From Lentinula raphanica (Eukaryota > Basidiomycota > Agaricomycetes > Agaricales > Omphalotaceae), in the NCBI GenBank assembly GCA_027919835.1, contig JANVFP010000062.1, positions 1 through 61,904 on the forward strand: a DNA stretch of 61,904 bases, given 5' to 3'. The position numbers and the translations under genes were made by a program. The notes beneath the pieces are model-generated. The model ran no database searches, was not told the origin of the DNA, and saw nothing but the letters and a program-made list of their open reading frames with translations. Every line of letters begins with the position of its first letter. Position 1 is the first letter of the stretch. Positions 22,629-34,800 of this stretch are shown piece after piece.

Positions 22629-23639
22629 ATGAACAAGCGCAGTCCAGAGAAGAACAGACTGAGTAACAAATGTAGGTATCTGAATCCACTGTCACTACAC
22701 CCTTGTCGGATAACATTATCTTACAAGTTTCCTTAGTCAATGCAGACGATGCAGACATCATCGTCCGTTCATCAGATAATGTCGATTTCCGTCTCCACAA
22801 GAAAAACCTCGAGTTCGCCACTGGTGCCTTCCCCCCAGCGACTTTGTCCTCCAGTCCATACGAGGTTGTGAGATTGGATGAATCAGCGGCGACGTTGGAA
22901 ATCATGTTCCGCTTTGTTTATCCCAAGCGATACCCCCCACTAGATAAAGTGAAGTTTGAGGCTCTGATGTTGTTGGCAGAGGCAGCGGAGAAGTATGAAG
23001 TGTTTGCTCTGATCATCGCTTGCGAGTTTCATATGAGGTGTGTATCGTGCATTCCTGTTCGATGATCCGAATCCCTTATTCAGAACAATGCTTAGAAAAT
23101 TCCTTAAAGAGCCGTATGCTCTGAGAATTCTGGAGTTTGCTGGAAGGCATGACTATCGAGGCATTATCGAGGAGCTAGGCATGGTCCTGGTCGACAAGCC
23201 ATTGACCGAAATAGTTGATAAACTACCCGGCGAGACTCTCTACAAACCTTGGGTGCGTCAATAAATTTGTGAACCATCATCAGATCCAACCCAGCTAACT
23301 CCCCATCTCACTACTGTCTACGTACGTATCAATCAGAGCCTTTATCGAGAGGAACGAATGTCAATCCTTTCTCGAGCTAATCAGGCACCTTATGGCCGGC
23401 ACCCTTCACTGAATTGCGGAATGTGGCCTAACCTTGTGCATATGATACAGCAGCAACTACAGAAACCGTCCAATCTTAACCTCTCTCATGTTGAGGTTAT
23501 ATTCAGGCGCATCTCAGAAAGTGAACCCTTGGCATGTTGTACGAAAGACCTTTATAAATGGCGTTTGAATATCAACGACGAAATTTCCAAAATCCGGCCA
23601 TTTTCTTTGCCTGACCAACTGCTTGAGGAAAGTCGATAG
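22629..23639 (+). CDS. BTB/POZ-domain protein, copy B (267 aa, four exons)
   Basis: Exons 22629-22671, 22737-23037, 23096-23252 and 23337-23639 join in frame. It has the same domain layout as the preceding gene: BTB core with ADDADIIVRSSDNVDFRLHKK, FRFVYPKRYPPL and LLAEAAEKYEVFALIIACE, then a helical C-terminus. Exon 2 is 301 nt in both copies and all three introns are at equivalent positions, so this is a tandem duplication with moderate protein divergence. Stop at 23639, only 82 bp from the convergent flavocytochrome gene's stop. Confidence 0.85.
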
Positions 23640-23721
23640 GTTGGGTTGGCCGACATCCTTACCTCGCTTTGGAATAGCGCAAAGGTCTACTTCATGTTAT
23701 GTACTTGTTACCATTTTTACC

Positions 23722-26028
23722 CTATAGTTTGCTGTCTCTTCGTCGCATAGGTTCCCAATCTACTCGTTCAACCTAGTAAAAACAATATGACATCAAAAAA
23801 ATCGACACGAACGAGAAAAGTGAATCTGTACCAATTCTGGAGTGAGATCGCGAATGCTCGCAGCTCCGAGAAGTTGCATAGAGATGGTGATCTCTCGGCG
23901 AAGGATATCTAACATTTTTGTCACGCCTTCTTGGCCGTATGCCTATCAGGATGTAAGAAACGAGCTCGGATCAGACTGGTACGAGGAACGAGAAAGAGAG
24001 TTCACGTTGGTAGAAGTATACGTACACTCAAAGCATAGAGAAACGGTCGGCCTAGTCCAACAGCTTTGGCTCCTAGGCAAACAGCTTTAATGACATCTGA
24101 ATGTTATACGCATTTATAAGATCGGGATAGTGGATCATGACGATACCAACTTGCCTGTTCCTCGTCGTATTCCGCCTTCAATGGTTCGCATCATGAGACT
24201 GTTTGTATTGACGAGGTTTAGACAAGGTTTAGACATACCGTCAATATACACTATATGGGAGCAGATAGGATCGTACTCAAGATGCTGGCAGCAAAAGAAG
24301 AATTGTGACTACAGACCTTCAACTTTGTCAAAAATGTCAGGCCGTTGTTGACGAATCTTGTATAGGACTTCCAACGGAGACAACGCTCTATGTACCGAAC
24401 TTAGGCCATACAGATCACAACAAAAACGAGGACCACGCACGATTCTAGCTGCCGACCTACGCAGAAAAAGGAGTTTGTAGCATGTATACTGGGGATTGTA
24501 TAACAATAATATACCTCCATGATTCGAGATCAGGATACCTTCTACTCCTGCTTCTACAGCTAGAGCTGCATCCTGAAAGTCGAGGAAACGGAATCGCGAT
24601 AAGTCCAGTCTAACCGTTAAGTCGAACGCGACTCACCTCCACGCATTGAATCCCTGAGTTTAAGGATCAGTGATTATCCCACGACACAGTAGTTCAAGAA
24701 CGAAAACCGAACCTTTCAAGACGATGGGCAGCTTTGTGATACTTCGAAGCCAAGGAATAGTCTCTTTCCAACTCAGATCCGGGTCAAAAACATTCCTCCT
24801 ATTGACAGCGCTGGTCCCAAAAAGGTTCGTAGTAGCCTCCGGGTCCCCTTCGACGTAATACTGATCCTGCCCTTCCTGTTGTTCCAAGACCCACAAGCTC
24901 CTCACATCTCTCTCGCGATTACCAACCACGACTGCGTCCACGGTCAAGAATATTGCTTTGTATCCTAGCTGCTCCGCTTCTTGGACTACCTTGGCCGTTG
25001 CAGCGGTGTCTGTGACTTTGTACAGCTGGAAAAAGAGCGGTTGGGAGGGCAAAGCGGCAGATGCTATCTGAGCTCGAGGGATTGACGCGTAAGTGCAGAC
25101 CATTTGGATTATGTTTGCCTTTCCGCACGCTCGTGTGATGTTGAGTTCGCCTGAAGAAAGAGATTAACCATGGATCGAAGGATGAGTAATCTAACTGTTC
25201 GAACTTCGAGACGAACCTTGTGGGTGGCCGAGGATAGCTTGTGCAGCTCCGGAGACGAAGACGGGCAGAGACGAGTTAAAGCCTAGTATTATCGTCGAGG
25301 GATTACATTTCGAAACTGGGCGCATCACCCTCGCGAGGAAGAAGAACCGGTCAAATGCTCTGGCGTTCTCTTGTAAGGCTTCGAGATTGTGAGCGCGTTG
25401 TCTAGCCAGTGGGTTAGATACTCACACAATTCATCGTCGGTTCCAGCTGAATAGAACGCTAGGACTGAGTGCGGCAGTACTTTCTTTGCTACGTCCTGGT
25501 GACATGTGTAGTATTCAAGACTCTGAGTTCAAGCATGAGCAGAGATAGATTTGTAACGTACCTCGATGTCCCGCAAATTCAGGACACGGTTCAACGGTGG
25601 CCTTCGCTTCATCTCTCGCTCAACTCTCAACTCGTCCTGTGTCTTCTTCGTTTGAGTTTCGTTCGCCTGTTTGCTAGTACCATCCCAGGAACCGAGGCAT
25701 TGCGAGGGAAGCAGATTCTTCTGAATCGCATCTGGGGAATGGATCGGGACATATACTGAAGTTGCATCGCGGCCTGCGTATTTCAATATGATGCCAGGGC
25801 CTCCAGGGTGTTTCTGTAGGGATCGAATACCATATGTGAGGATTGCGAAAAAGCAAACGGTTTTGCGGCTCACCAGGAGAAATTCGGTAACATCGTACAC
25901 TTTGTTTTCGATTACTATCCAGCAAGAGCTGAGGGCGCATTGAGTTCCACAACAAGTTGAGCAAGCGAAACGAGCTATACTAACCTGCCATCCTTATGTT
26001 TCGCAATCTCGTCTGCTGTCCAAACCAT
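23722..26028 (-). CDS. Flavocytochrome b2-like FMN-dependent 2-hydroxyacid (L-lactate) dehydrogenase, 482 aa
   Basis: Fifteen exons join to 1449 nt with consistent phases: 26028-25985, 25928-25874, 25813-25562, 25495-25426, 25378-25217, 25150-24713, 24653-24637, 24572-24515, 24456-24441, 24387-24317, 24250-24239, 24175-24155, 24096-24026, 23942-23832, 23772-23722. The N-terminal cytochrome b5 domain has HPGG and the second haem His in VPIHSPD. The FMN-binding barrel shows the Tyr of FFQLY, Asp in TVDAVVVGNRERDVR, Lys in IVLKG, and His/Arg in SNHGGRQLE, then DGGIRRGTDV and GLGRPFLY. It oxidises L-lactate or a related hydroxyacid. No mitochondrial presequence is visible (the b5 domain starts at residue 2), unlike yeast Cyb2, so the protein may be cytosolic. 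Exons of 12, 16, 17 and 21 nt and a GC-AG intron (donor GCAAGT at 24154) are unusual. Confidence 0.9.
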
Positions 26029-28100
26029 GGAAGTTGAGAAATCAACTATTAATAGGTCGTTCCCAGTTGGTCATTTCCCGGATAAAGCCACATGAGCATT
26101 GAGCAAGAAGCGTTTAATTGGGTCCTAGCTGGTTGTAGCCAATCACGTAGCCGCATAGTCTTTATGTGAATCAAGGTTGAGGTTGTGTTGACGGCAATGA
26201 CATTGTTGAGCGTCTATATGGGCGTCTATATGGCCGGCGCTCTCTCAAGCTTGCTCCCACTAGCTCCCTCCCTGCTCCCACCCAACTCCCACCTTCTTTC
26301 TTCCTATACTTCTCTTCATCTTGCAATGAACTGCATTTCAAGCTTCTTCAGGCCGTTCTCTTTGGTCACAGTCTCAGGCCGATGGTGGATTTTTTTCGGT
26401 GCTTTCTTGTCTATGCACTAAGGAGCGAATACTATCGACCACCTCCTTGTTCGACCCGAAGGTGATCTTGCTAGGGACACATCGTTGGGATGGACGAACA
26501 GAGCGCGCAGGATGTCGAGACTCGAAGATAACCAACATGGAGGATGATTATGCATGACGAGCTGGATATGGTCTCGTCTACTCAGGTTCTCTCTATCATC
26601 TTCATCCAACGTGCCAGCTTGTTTTGAAGATTTCAGACGAGGCGCGGAGCTGGTGTTCGTGCTCGAGGCATGCACGGCGAAGGTCTCGAAGAGAGGTAAC
26701 AGACGAAAAGGAGATCACATTCCCAATAGTGAGTTGCAGACCAAATTTTCTTCGGCGGGCCAGCGGCTTGCTTAGTCTGTAGGTAGAAGTGAAGCAACGA
26801 TCGAAGCGTTTCAACAAAGGTCATATTTTGAACAGAACGATGATTGCTTGTAGGCAGAGTAAGAGACTCCAAGAGTCCAAGTTGGAGGTTGTCCTGACAC
26901 GGACTTGGACTTAACTTCCTCGCTTCAATTTTCTTCGCTCAGGCTGGATACTCTACACAACATGTTATCGGCTTTTCTAATTAGTCTCGAGTCTCAAACA
27001 GCGAGTCAATGCTACCAACCTCTATAGTAACTAGTGCCAGCGTTGGCGCTGTCCGCATCGTGAATCCATCGGTCGAATATCATCTAGACTCTGGAGAATT
27101 TGGAGGAGTTAGTTTCAAGCATATGCTATGACATATCACGATGCTGTACATTAACCTACAGTAACCATCGCCACCGCATCCATTGTGAGTTTTCGGTCAG
27201 TGGTTATCTGAACTCCGGTGCTAAATCCGATATGCACGTAGAATCCACACAGATTTCCTCCGGAGTGGTCCTCGTGAGTCGAGCAAATTCCGGCCTGCAG
27301 GAGCCTCCAGGACTTTTCCAGAATGAGCCAAATATGTTTTCTGCTCATCGACTCTTACCCTGAGGGCCCTGGAGGCTGTAAATCGTGAATCGTGATCGTG
27401 AATTCATCTCTTTTTCTGGCTAGCTGTTATCCAGCGATGCAGGGTTACGCAACCTCAAGCGAAAGCTATGTTTTTACAGAGAGAAACTACCGCCACTGCC
27501 TCCATCAATACTCGGATAATAATCCAGAGATTCGGGAGTTTCAAGAAAGAGCACCGTAGATCAGCCTAGATCACCCTAAATCACCGTGTGTACTCTCGAG
27601 GGATTTTTCCTTCCACTTCGAGATGCCTATAGAGGGATGCCACTATCACAGTTAGTATTGGGGGAGTCAAGGGTAGTCTAAAGCCAATGTCTTTTTGAAC
27701 AATCTTGGCCCGGCCAAACAAGGTTGAATGACAGAGCTTCTCGTATGCGCACGCCAGCAAGGTGCTATAGTACGCCGCATCAAACTGACGGAAGAGACTT
27801 CTGCGCAGGCCATGCTGGAGTCTGATGGATCTCATTCACGCAGAATCCACGCAGAGAAATCCTGATATATTCCGGCATTTTTAGGAGCTTACGAGCATCT
27901 ATGGCATCCGTAGAGAATCAGAGATCCGTAGGCGTCCGTTGGAGGCGTCTTCGTTACAGCCTCTCACATATCTCCCTGAGTCCTTAAAAAGTTACAGCCT
28001 CCCATCTCGTCGCCCGCTGATGATGAATTGAGGGAAGTACATGAAGTGCCATATGATCGATTATCGTATCATGAGTGGAAAATTGGCAATACCTCAAAAC
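26029..28100. other. Intergenic region with possible gene fragment
   Basis: The first ~150 bp is the flavocytochrome promoter side. On the minus strand about 26418-26872, overlapping frames contain fragments such as GNVISFSSVTSLRDLRRACLEHEHQ that may be a remnant of a spliced gene, but I cannot build a complete model or name a family. A 13-bp direct repeat, GCGTCTATATGG(C), occurs near 26210-26232. A 44-bp repeat lies at 26990-27033. Nothing convincing is seen from 27034 to 28100. Confidence 0.3.
26990..27033 (+). repeat. 44-bp dispersed repeat, copy 1
   Basis: Matches 29259-29302 with three differences, all transitions. Core AACAGCGAGTCAATGCTACC. Flanks are unrelated, so it is likely the remnant of a small mobile element. 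Confidence 0.7.
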
Positions 28101-28109
28101 CCAAAGCAT

Positions 28110-28115
28110 TATAAA
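28110..28115 (+). promoter_or_regulatory. TATA box of secreted-protein gene 1
   Basis: TATAAA lies 129 bp before the ATG, within the string GCATTATAAA. The paralogue at 57455 has the same string (TATAAA at 57331-57336) 124 bp before its ATG, and the 5' leader between them is also alignable (TTTGCTGGTCAAAGACG in both). Confidence 0.65.
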
Positions 28116-28238
28116 CAGCCTTGATATCATCTCATCTTCCCCAGCTTCTGGATAGCCTACCTCGTAATTCTTTGCTGGTCAAAGACGTGTCTACTTCCAG
28201 CATTCACCAAAAACTCCTCTCTTTCTGTCGCTCAAAAG

Positions 28239-28996
28239 ATGTTCTCAATATTCCGCTTCTCCCTTCATTCTCGTTCCGGCCACAACAAAGCCTATGGACT
28301 TGCCATCCTCTTGCTCCTTGGATTGGCTTCACTAGCATATGCTATTCCTATTGAGGCTCGTGCTGAAACTCAACAGGTAAGTCTCAAAGCGAGTCAGAGT
28401 TGTATTCCAAGCATTTCTGATCTTTCAATTGATGGTACTAGTCAGATATGCCCCAGGGCCCCCACCGAGTTGGGCTTGTCGAACGAACATCACCACCGCC
28501 ACAAGATTGGGTCGCATTGATTGTATTTGGCTCATATGAATTCGTTCAGCCGAAGCAACCACTGCCAGCTAATGCTCAGATTCCGCATGGCCTGAAGTTC
28601 CTGGACCTCCCAAAATTGGTCAAAGACTTTTGGGCTGCGGCAAACATCGGCTTTTCTGGGTACATAGGGGCCAAGCGGCCCAAGCCATTGGTGAACGAAC
28701 GATGGGTCATGGAAGTTTTACTTTTCTCAGAGGAGGGAGAATTAGTTCTTGAAGGAAGGATCTGGCCTGATTGGAAACTCTTTCATCACCCTGTCGATCA
28801 CTGGGATGCCCTTCCATCAGGGATACTCTACAAAGTGGATAGTCCCCAGAAAGGAACTGAAGATGCTTGTATTGTGGTCGCAAAGGGTCAAGTGAGTAAC
28901 TATCTGTTGCACCTACGTTGCGTCGATTGATCCGTACTGTGGCAGCTCCTCTCGAATCATGATCAGTTGTGTCACTTGATGTCTGAACTTGCATAG
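28239..28996 (+). CDS. Secreted protein of unknown function, ~212 aa, three exons
   Basis: Exons 28239-28376, 28442-28891 and 28946-28996, GT-AG introns, all phase 0. Exon 1 (46 codons) is a signal peptide: basic start, hydrophobic core AILLLLGLASLAYA, and likely cleavage near AYA/IPIEARAE. The mature part has few cysteines and contains a beta-rich-looking segment (WVALIVFGSYEFVQP ... WVMEVLLFSEEGELVLEGRIWPDW). If the second intron is not spliced, the protein stops at 28930 with a different tail. I do not recognise the family. A paralogue with the same exon 1 length and promoter lies at 57455, disrupted by Gypsy-2. Confidence 0.75.
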
Positions 28997-29944
28997 TGAC
29001 CTATAGTGACTCAAGAGTCAATTCTACATGTGAACACAATGAAGTTTTCTCAGAGTCACTAATTCCAACCTTGGTCGAGAGATGAAACAATGTGAGGAAA
29101 AAGATTGGAGACTATGCCCAGTATTCCTGTGCTATGATTGCCATATTCTAAAGAAATGTCTCGAATGGACTAAACACAGTAGACTATAGCCTGATCAGTA
29201 GTTCCTGGTATGAAGTGAGCTGAAGTGATGGTACATATGTAGTCCCAATCTTTACTAAAGTCTCGAACAGCGAGTCAATGCTACCAACCTCCACAGTAAC
29301 TACATCACAAAATCGAGGAGATATTCATAAGCCCTTGTCATTTGGGAAATGGCTTACAATGTAGATACAATCCACATAATATGGTGCAACAATTTGTGGT
29401 GGATCATAACTGCCTATGGGGAATTATAATGTTACACCCCCGATGTAATTATTATAGTATATTTTCAGTTGCCTCGATCATGTCACTTGCTGCGTATCTG
29501 AAGCACTGAATGTACATGGGCAAAATTTGCAGTATGAATGATACCAGATCACAGATGCTGCCAACATTTCGTTGATGTTGTGCTCACTCAAATGTATGAT
29601 CACTGTTCACAAGTCAACTTAATTATTACACAAAGAGAACAAGTCGCTCAATACTGACTGTATGTTCTGGAAGCAAAGTCATACTGATAGATCATTGCGA
29701 TTCAGTATAATACTGAGAACACATATGAGTCTCATGCAATCATTGTTGAAACCTTGCAATGTGCTCTCCATGTGCCTCAAGATTATGCTTGCAATTTCAC
29801 GACGACCCAGATCGATAATATTTTAAAACCATATTAATCATTGGTATAGTATAAAAAGACATATACAAGAAATAGATGATTATAGTGTCATAATATAAGC
29901 AGCCACGACTGTCACCGGCGGGTCAATGATGCTGATGAAGCTAG
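28997..29944. other. Intergenic region 3' of the secreted gene and up to Plavaka cassette 1
   Basis: AT-rich, with no gene recognised. It contains copy 2 of the 44-bp repeat (29259-29302). I could not identify the terminal inverted repeats expected at the left edge of the KDZ element. Confidence 0.35.
29259..29302 (+). repeat. 44-bp dispersed repeat, copy 2
   Basis: Direct-orientation partner of 26990-27033, 2.27 kb away. The two copies bracket the secreted-protein gene at 28239-28996. Confidence 0.7.
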
Positions 29945-31630
29945 TTATCGAGCAGTCGAGTTCATTCTAGCCCGCTTCGCCGCACGCTGTTCTTGTATAG
30001 TGTTGTTGAAATTGTGTACAGGCTGTACACTGGTTGACGCATCCGGTTTGGCAAAAACGTTCCTAACAATGAGATATGAATTAGTCAACTACGACGGAGC
30101 TGGGATATGGGTTTTACGCACTTGGTCCACCAGTCGAGTAGTTCTTGGATATCATCTTCTGCTTCTTCAAAACCACTTTCAGCGTCATCGAGATAGTCAA
30201 CAATAGTATTGTAAAGGCCTTGGTAATTGAATGACTGGTCGCTGCTCCACGCACTCGCATCTGAAAGGCTGAACCGTAGCTAAATAGGCAAGGAAAAGCT
30301 GGCATCAGTCTCAGTAAGAATATAGTCCTAGGTAAAACGCACCATGACACATGCATAAGCGACTGAACAAGGAGTGACCTCCTTCATATCCAAGAGTTGT
30401 GCGACATTCTTTCGTGTTGACTTGCGAGCCTTCTTATAAGGGGTAACAGTGCTGTTGCTTGAAGCACCGGCTATTTCAACTGTGGAGTCGGAAAGGAAGA
30501 TTTGGCGCCATGTCTAGTGAGTTGCTAGTCAAGACTCAGCAAATACAAATGAGTTGACACGTACTTGAAGAAGTAAAGAGCTTCGCAAAAAACCATGCTC
30601 AACATCCTTTGAATCCCCTTCTTCTCCTTCATAGAATGCCCGTATGAAGAACGAGTTACTAGTGTCTAGAGCCTTCGTGCGGATAGCTTCCCTAATGGCG
30701 GTAAATATCAGATCCGAGAATGAGTTCAAATGGTGCAATAGCGTACGAGGATTCATCCCAGCTAATATGAATGGGTGTGAGAAGTTTCCCAGTCAAATCA
30801 TTTGTAAAACCCCTTCCCGCACGGTCATCAGGCTGAAGAAGAGGAACCGCACATTGACCAGGACCACGAAAGTTGAGCCATTGGGCAAGAGCGAACTTCA
30901 TGCTGTGTATATCATCGCTTCGTGCTGCTACGGCACCAGTCTGCAGCTGCCGCATCACGTCGTACAAGTCAGTCATGCTCAAATAACTTCGAAGGCATTA
31001 ACACATACCTTGTCGCAGTAAGCAAAAAGCTCCTCAAGCTCAACTTCTCCTATGTTACGGACCCGCCCCATGAGAGTGGGAACAAGCTCGCAAATGATCT
31101 TGAAGCTTTCGAGATTCCGGTTCGCTCTACATCATGTGAAGCTGAGGTCTTTTCAGGCAAGTGAGGGCAGTGCTTACTCATGCTTTCTTTGTCGGTGTTC
31201 TTCTTTTTCTTGCTCAGTCAAACCGCTCACGTCAAAGGTAGGTTGTTCTGTTTCTGCCATGTAGGTCAAATATCCTCTAACCAAGGTCTTCACATTCACA
31301 AAGAGTGAACCCAGGCGGCTAATGCCACGACCCAAAGCTTGAGGTGAGCTTTCAAGGAAAAACGTGAGTAGCCGTAATGATTGAAAATGTTCGCAAGTAT
31401 ACTGTGACCAACCTCGACACTCTCTTTTTGCCTCCTTTGACTTCTTCCAGTTCAAGCTTAAGCAAATCCACCGTTCGTTTTAAGTTGGCATTTTCTTCGA
31501 GCTGAGAACTAGGCTGGTGACTAGTTATATCAGCATTGGCATGCGGTTGACGGTTCGTAGAATGTGAATGGGTGCTTGAAGTTGAAGAAGAACGCGACCC
31601 CGAACATGTGTTTGTGCTGGGCCGCGCCAT
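29945..31630 (-). CDS. Plavaka cassette 1: DUF6698-like protein, multi-exon
   Basis: ATG at 31630 (MARPSTNT), stop at 29945. About eight exons are joined by short GT-AG introns. The N-terminus is Ser-rich followed by a short coiled coil (LKRTVDLLKLELEEVKGGKKR). Middle exons encode FKIICELVPTLMGRVRNIG and a region around DDRAGRGFTNDLTGKLL. The C-terminal exons read NVAQLLDMKEVTPCSVAYAC ... LYNTIVDYLDD ... ELLDWWTKNVFAKP, which matches what I know as the DUF6698 family of Agaricomycetes (helical, YIA/WWN-type signature). Function unknown. It is divergent from the transposase at 31865, sharing a 234-bp intergenic region, so the pair may use a bidirectional promoter. Confidence 0.7.
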
Positions 31631-31864
31631 TGTGAAAGAAGTTGAGGGGAGAAAAGAAAGAGCTGGCGCAATTCAGGGAAGGTGCCACGATTTTATATTC
31701 CAAATTTTTGCCCTAATTTGTGCCCTAATTTCTCCTTGTGTACCATTTCCTTTCCACAAAGCTACTCATACGCAGTTTTGTACCGTTTGACTATGCTCCT
31801 TTCACCACGAGCTGTCAACGTTGTTCTATCAATCTTACTTCTTATATTGATCACAACCTCCAAT
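31631..31864. promoter_or_regulatory. Putative bidirectional promoter of Plavaka cassette 1
   Basis: A 234-bp gap separates the divergent ATGs of the DUF6698-like gene and the transposase. It is pyrimidine-rich near 31715-31760 and carries no clear TATAAA. The equivalent region is missing from cassette 2. Its role is inferred from position only. Confidence 0.45.
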
Positions 31865-34800
31865 ATGCCACGAACGCAGTCCGGTACTTTCTCGTGTGTC
31901 TCGCCATGTCCTGAATCCTATGCCACCGAACGAGGTTTATCCAGACATCAACAATCGTGCAAACTTTACAAAGATGATTTCGCAAAGTCTAGGCGAAAAC
32001 CCAATCTAACTACTTCACAAAGTACCCGCCAACTTTCCAGACCTGCTTTTCCAACAAAGCATTGACGCACAAGGAAACCTGATCCTCCAATTTCTGATTT
32101 CACGCAAACGGTAAGTGCTAACTTCATTCCTTTGATTAAAGCAATTCTGACAATGAAGCAGCAGCCTCTGGTCGAAAGTCCCGGTCAACATTCCATGACT
32201 TCGACAAGTTCCTCTATCCAGAATGTGTCTGTTGTGCCTGGGCCAACACAAGAGGATAACTCGAATAGTTGGGACTTTCCATCTGATCCCTCCGCAGAGC
32301 CCTCTCAGTCACATTCCCCTCTTATGCCATCGCCAACTTCAACATCCTCTCTACCGATGATGCCAAGTCATTCCCCTCTCATACCGCCGCCAACTTCTGC
32401 CTCTCTACCTGCGATGTCCCAAGAAGTCGATCACAGAGCTGGGCGACCCAGGCATTTAGCAGCGAGGCCCCCTTTACGCCAAGATATCCTACCTCAGAGT
32501 GCACCTGCAGCCGTTGAATCCTCAATAACTGAAAACGAAGAAGCTCATGCACCAGCACCGGCATTGGCACCACGAGTGCGGCGAGTCGTCTTAACCCTTC
32601 GTGACATGTTAAAGACATGCCTTACCCCTTTCCGCCTCTTCCGGTTATATCCTCGACGACCTACATATGATCCTGATATGTTTGTCACCGTTGATGATCT
32701 TGCAAAGAATAACTTCCAAGACTCCTCAGTTTCTACTTCATTCTCTGAAAAAATACAGTACACTCCTCCATGGCCCTTCCCAAACAAAACGGTTTACAAT
32801 GTCATGAAGTGGCTAAATACAGGGAGTCAGACGAAATCAGAAGGGGAAGCTACACGATTCGTACAAGAAGTCATCATGGCCGACGATTTCAATCGCGACG
32901 ACTTAAACGGGTTCAATGCTCATCACGAGAACCAGCATGCTGATAAAGCACAGGTTTCCGATGATGCATCCGCTTATCTTGCTCAGTTCTGTACTACCTC
33001 TGTGGACATAGAACTTCCATCTGGTCAAAAGGGGATCCCGCCTTCAATTTTCTCTGTACCCAATTTCCATTACCGACCCCTTCTCTCTGTTATCAAAGAA
33101 GCGTTCACTGGGCCACTTGCAGAAAAGATTCACTTTTCGCCATTCCGACTTTTCCATCAACCTAACGATACAAGTGACGAGGTTCGCGTTCACGGTGAAA
33201 TGTACACATCGGACTCATTCCTCGAGATGCATGAGAGTGTTCAGCGACTTCCACTTGCAGCCGAAGATGTAGGATGTAAACGTGAGCGGACTATAGCTGC
33301 GTTAATGCTTTGGTCAGATGCGACCCATCTTGCTAATTTTGGCACTGCAAAACTCTGGCCCATATATCTCATGCTCGGTAACATCTCCAAGTATATTCGT
33401 GCTCAGCCTGAATCTGGAGCATGTCACCATTTGGCTTATATTCCTTCGGTACGTTCTATCATAGAGACTATCCCACTACCAAATTGGATCTGACATCATG
33501 AGTTTAACAGTTACCTGATGCATTTCAGGATTTTGCCAAAGAAAAGCACGCCAAATGGAAAACCCAGAAAACTTCAATCTTGACTCATTGTCGTCGAGAA
33601 CTCATGCATGCTGTGTGGAAACTCCTTCTTGATGATGAGTTCATCCATGCTTACAAGTTTGGTGTTGTTATCAAGTGCGCAGACGGCGAGGAGCGGCGAG
33701 TATACCCCCGCTTCTTCACCTATTCTGCTGACTATCCCGAAAAGTAAGGACTCTTGCATTTTCTCATATATCAGACTCTAAATTGTGCTCTACAGAGTAC
33801 TACTGGCCACCATCCGAGATAAAGGCCTCTGTCCTTGCCCCAGGTGTCTAGTGAATAAAGACAAGCTGGATCTAATGGGACAAGTTCGGGATATGGCAAT
33901 GCGTGTGGACCATGTTCGAACTTATCTAGCGGCAAAGGTGAAATCTGCTCGGCACCTTATATACAAGTTAGGTTTGCCTATCACCAGCAAGCGTGTTGAT
34001 GACCTACTTAAAGACACTTCATCGGTACCCACCAAGGTGAGATATGTGTTAGTCTGTGAAGATTTGCACCAAAAACGCTGACATACTCCGATTAGAATGC
34101 TTTTGTGGATCGACTCGGCCCCGACTTCGATATATCAAAACTACTCGTCGTGGACTTTCTTCATGAGTTCGAGCTAGGGGTTTGGAAATCACTCTTCACT
34201 CATTTGGTTCGACTTTTATATGCATCTCCAAGAGGTGCTGAAGCAGTTGCGGATTTGGATGCCAGGTATGAATTCATAGCCTCGAGTTTGATTTCACTGC
34301 TGATACCCTTCACACCAGGTTTCGCCAAGTTCCTTCATTTGGAAATTCAACAATACAAACATTTGGTAACAATGCGTCTGAGATGAAGAAACTTGCTGGA
34401 CGTGATTACGAAGACCTCTTACAGGTAAGTAGAAGTTGTTTGAGTGGATGTCGCTTCGAAGCTCATTGTTGCTTATCCCAACCAGTGCGCTATTCCTGCA
34501 TTTGAAGGCCTTCTTCAAGAGCCTGAACATAACACTCGCTTAATGAAACTACTCTATCGACTGGGCGAATGGCATGCTTTGGCAAAGCTTTGCATGCATA
34601 CCGACTTGACGTTACAGGATCTCAACAAAGCCACAGTTGAGATTGGACGGCTTTTGCGGGCGTTCCGTGATAAGACATGTTCGCAGTTCACAACGATGGA
34701 GCTATCTCGTGAACAAGAAGCCCGTTCACGTCAACAAGCTCGAAAAGATGCTTCGCATCAATCCGCCACAGTCCAGCCTCAGCGTTCAACTCTGCGCAAG

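Noticed and set aside
26185..26421. Hydrophobic plus-strand ORF as a membrane protein gene
   Set aside because: No promoter, splice or homology support; contains a 13-bp tandem repeat and lies in the promoter side of the flavocytochrome gene.
27581..27835. 84-codon minus-strand ORF
   Set aside because: No recognisable domain, no conserved neighbour and isolated; likely chance.
30440..30470. GTTGCTTGAAGCACC as a thirteenth copy of the Gypsy-1 hairpin
   Set aside because: It has a mismatch in the core and sits in a DUF6698-like exon; one near-match outside the element is not enough.
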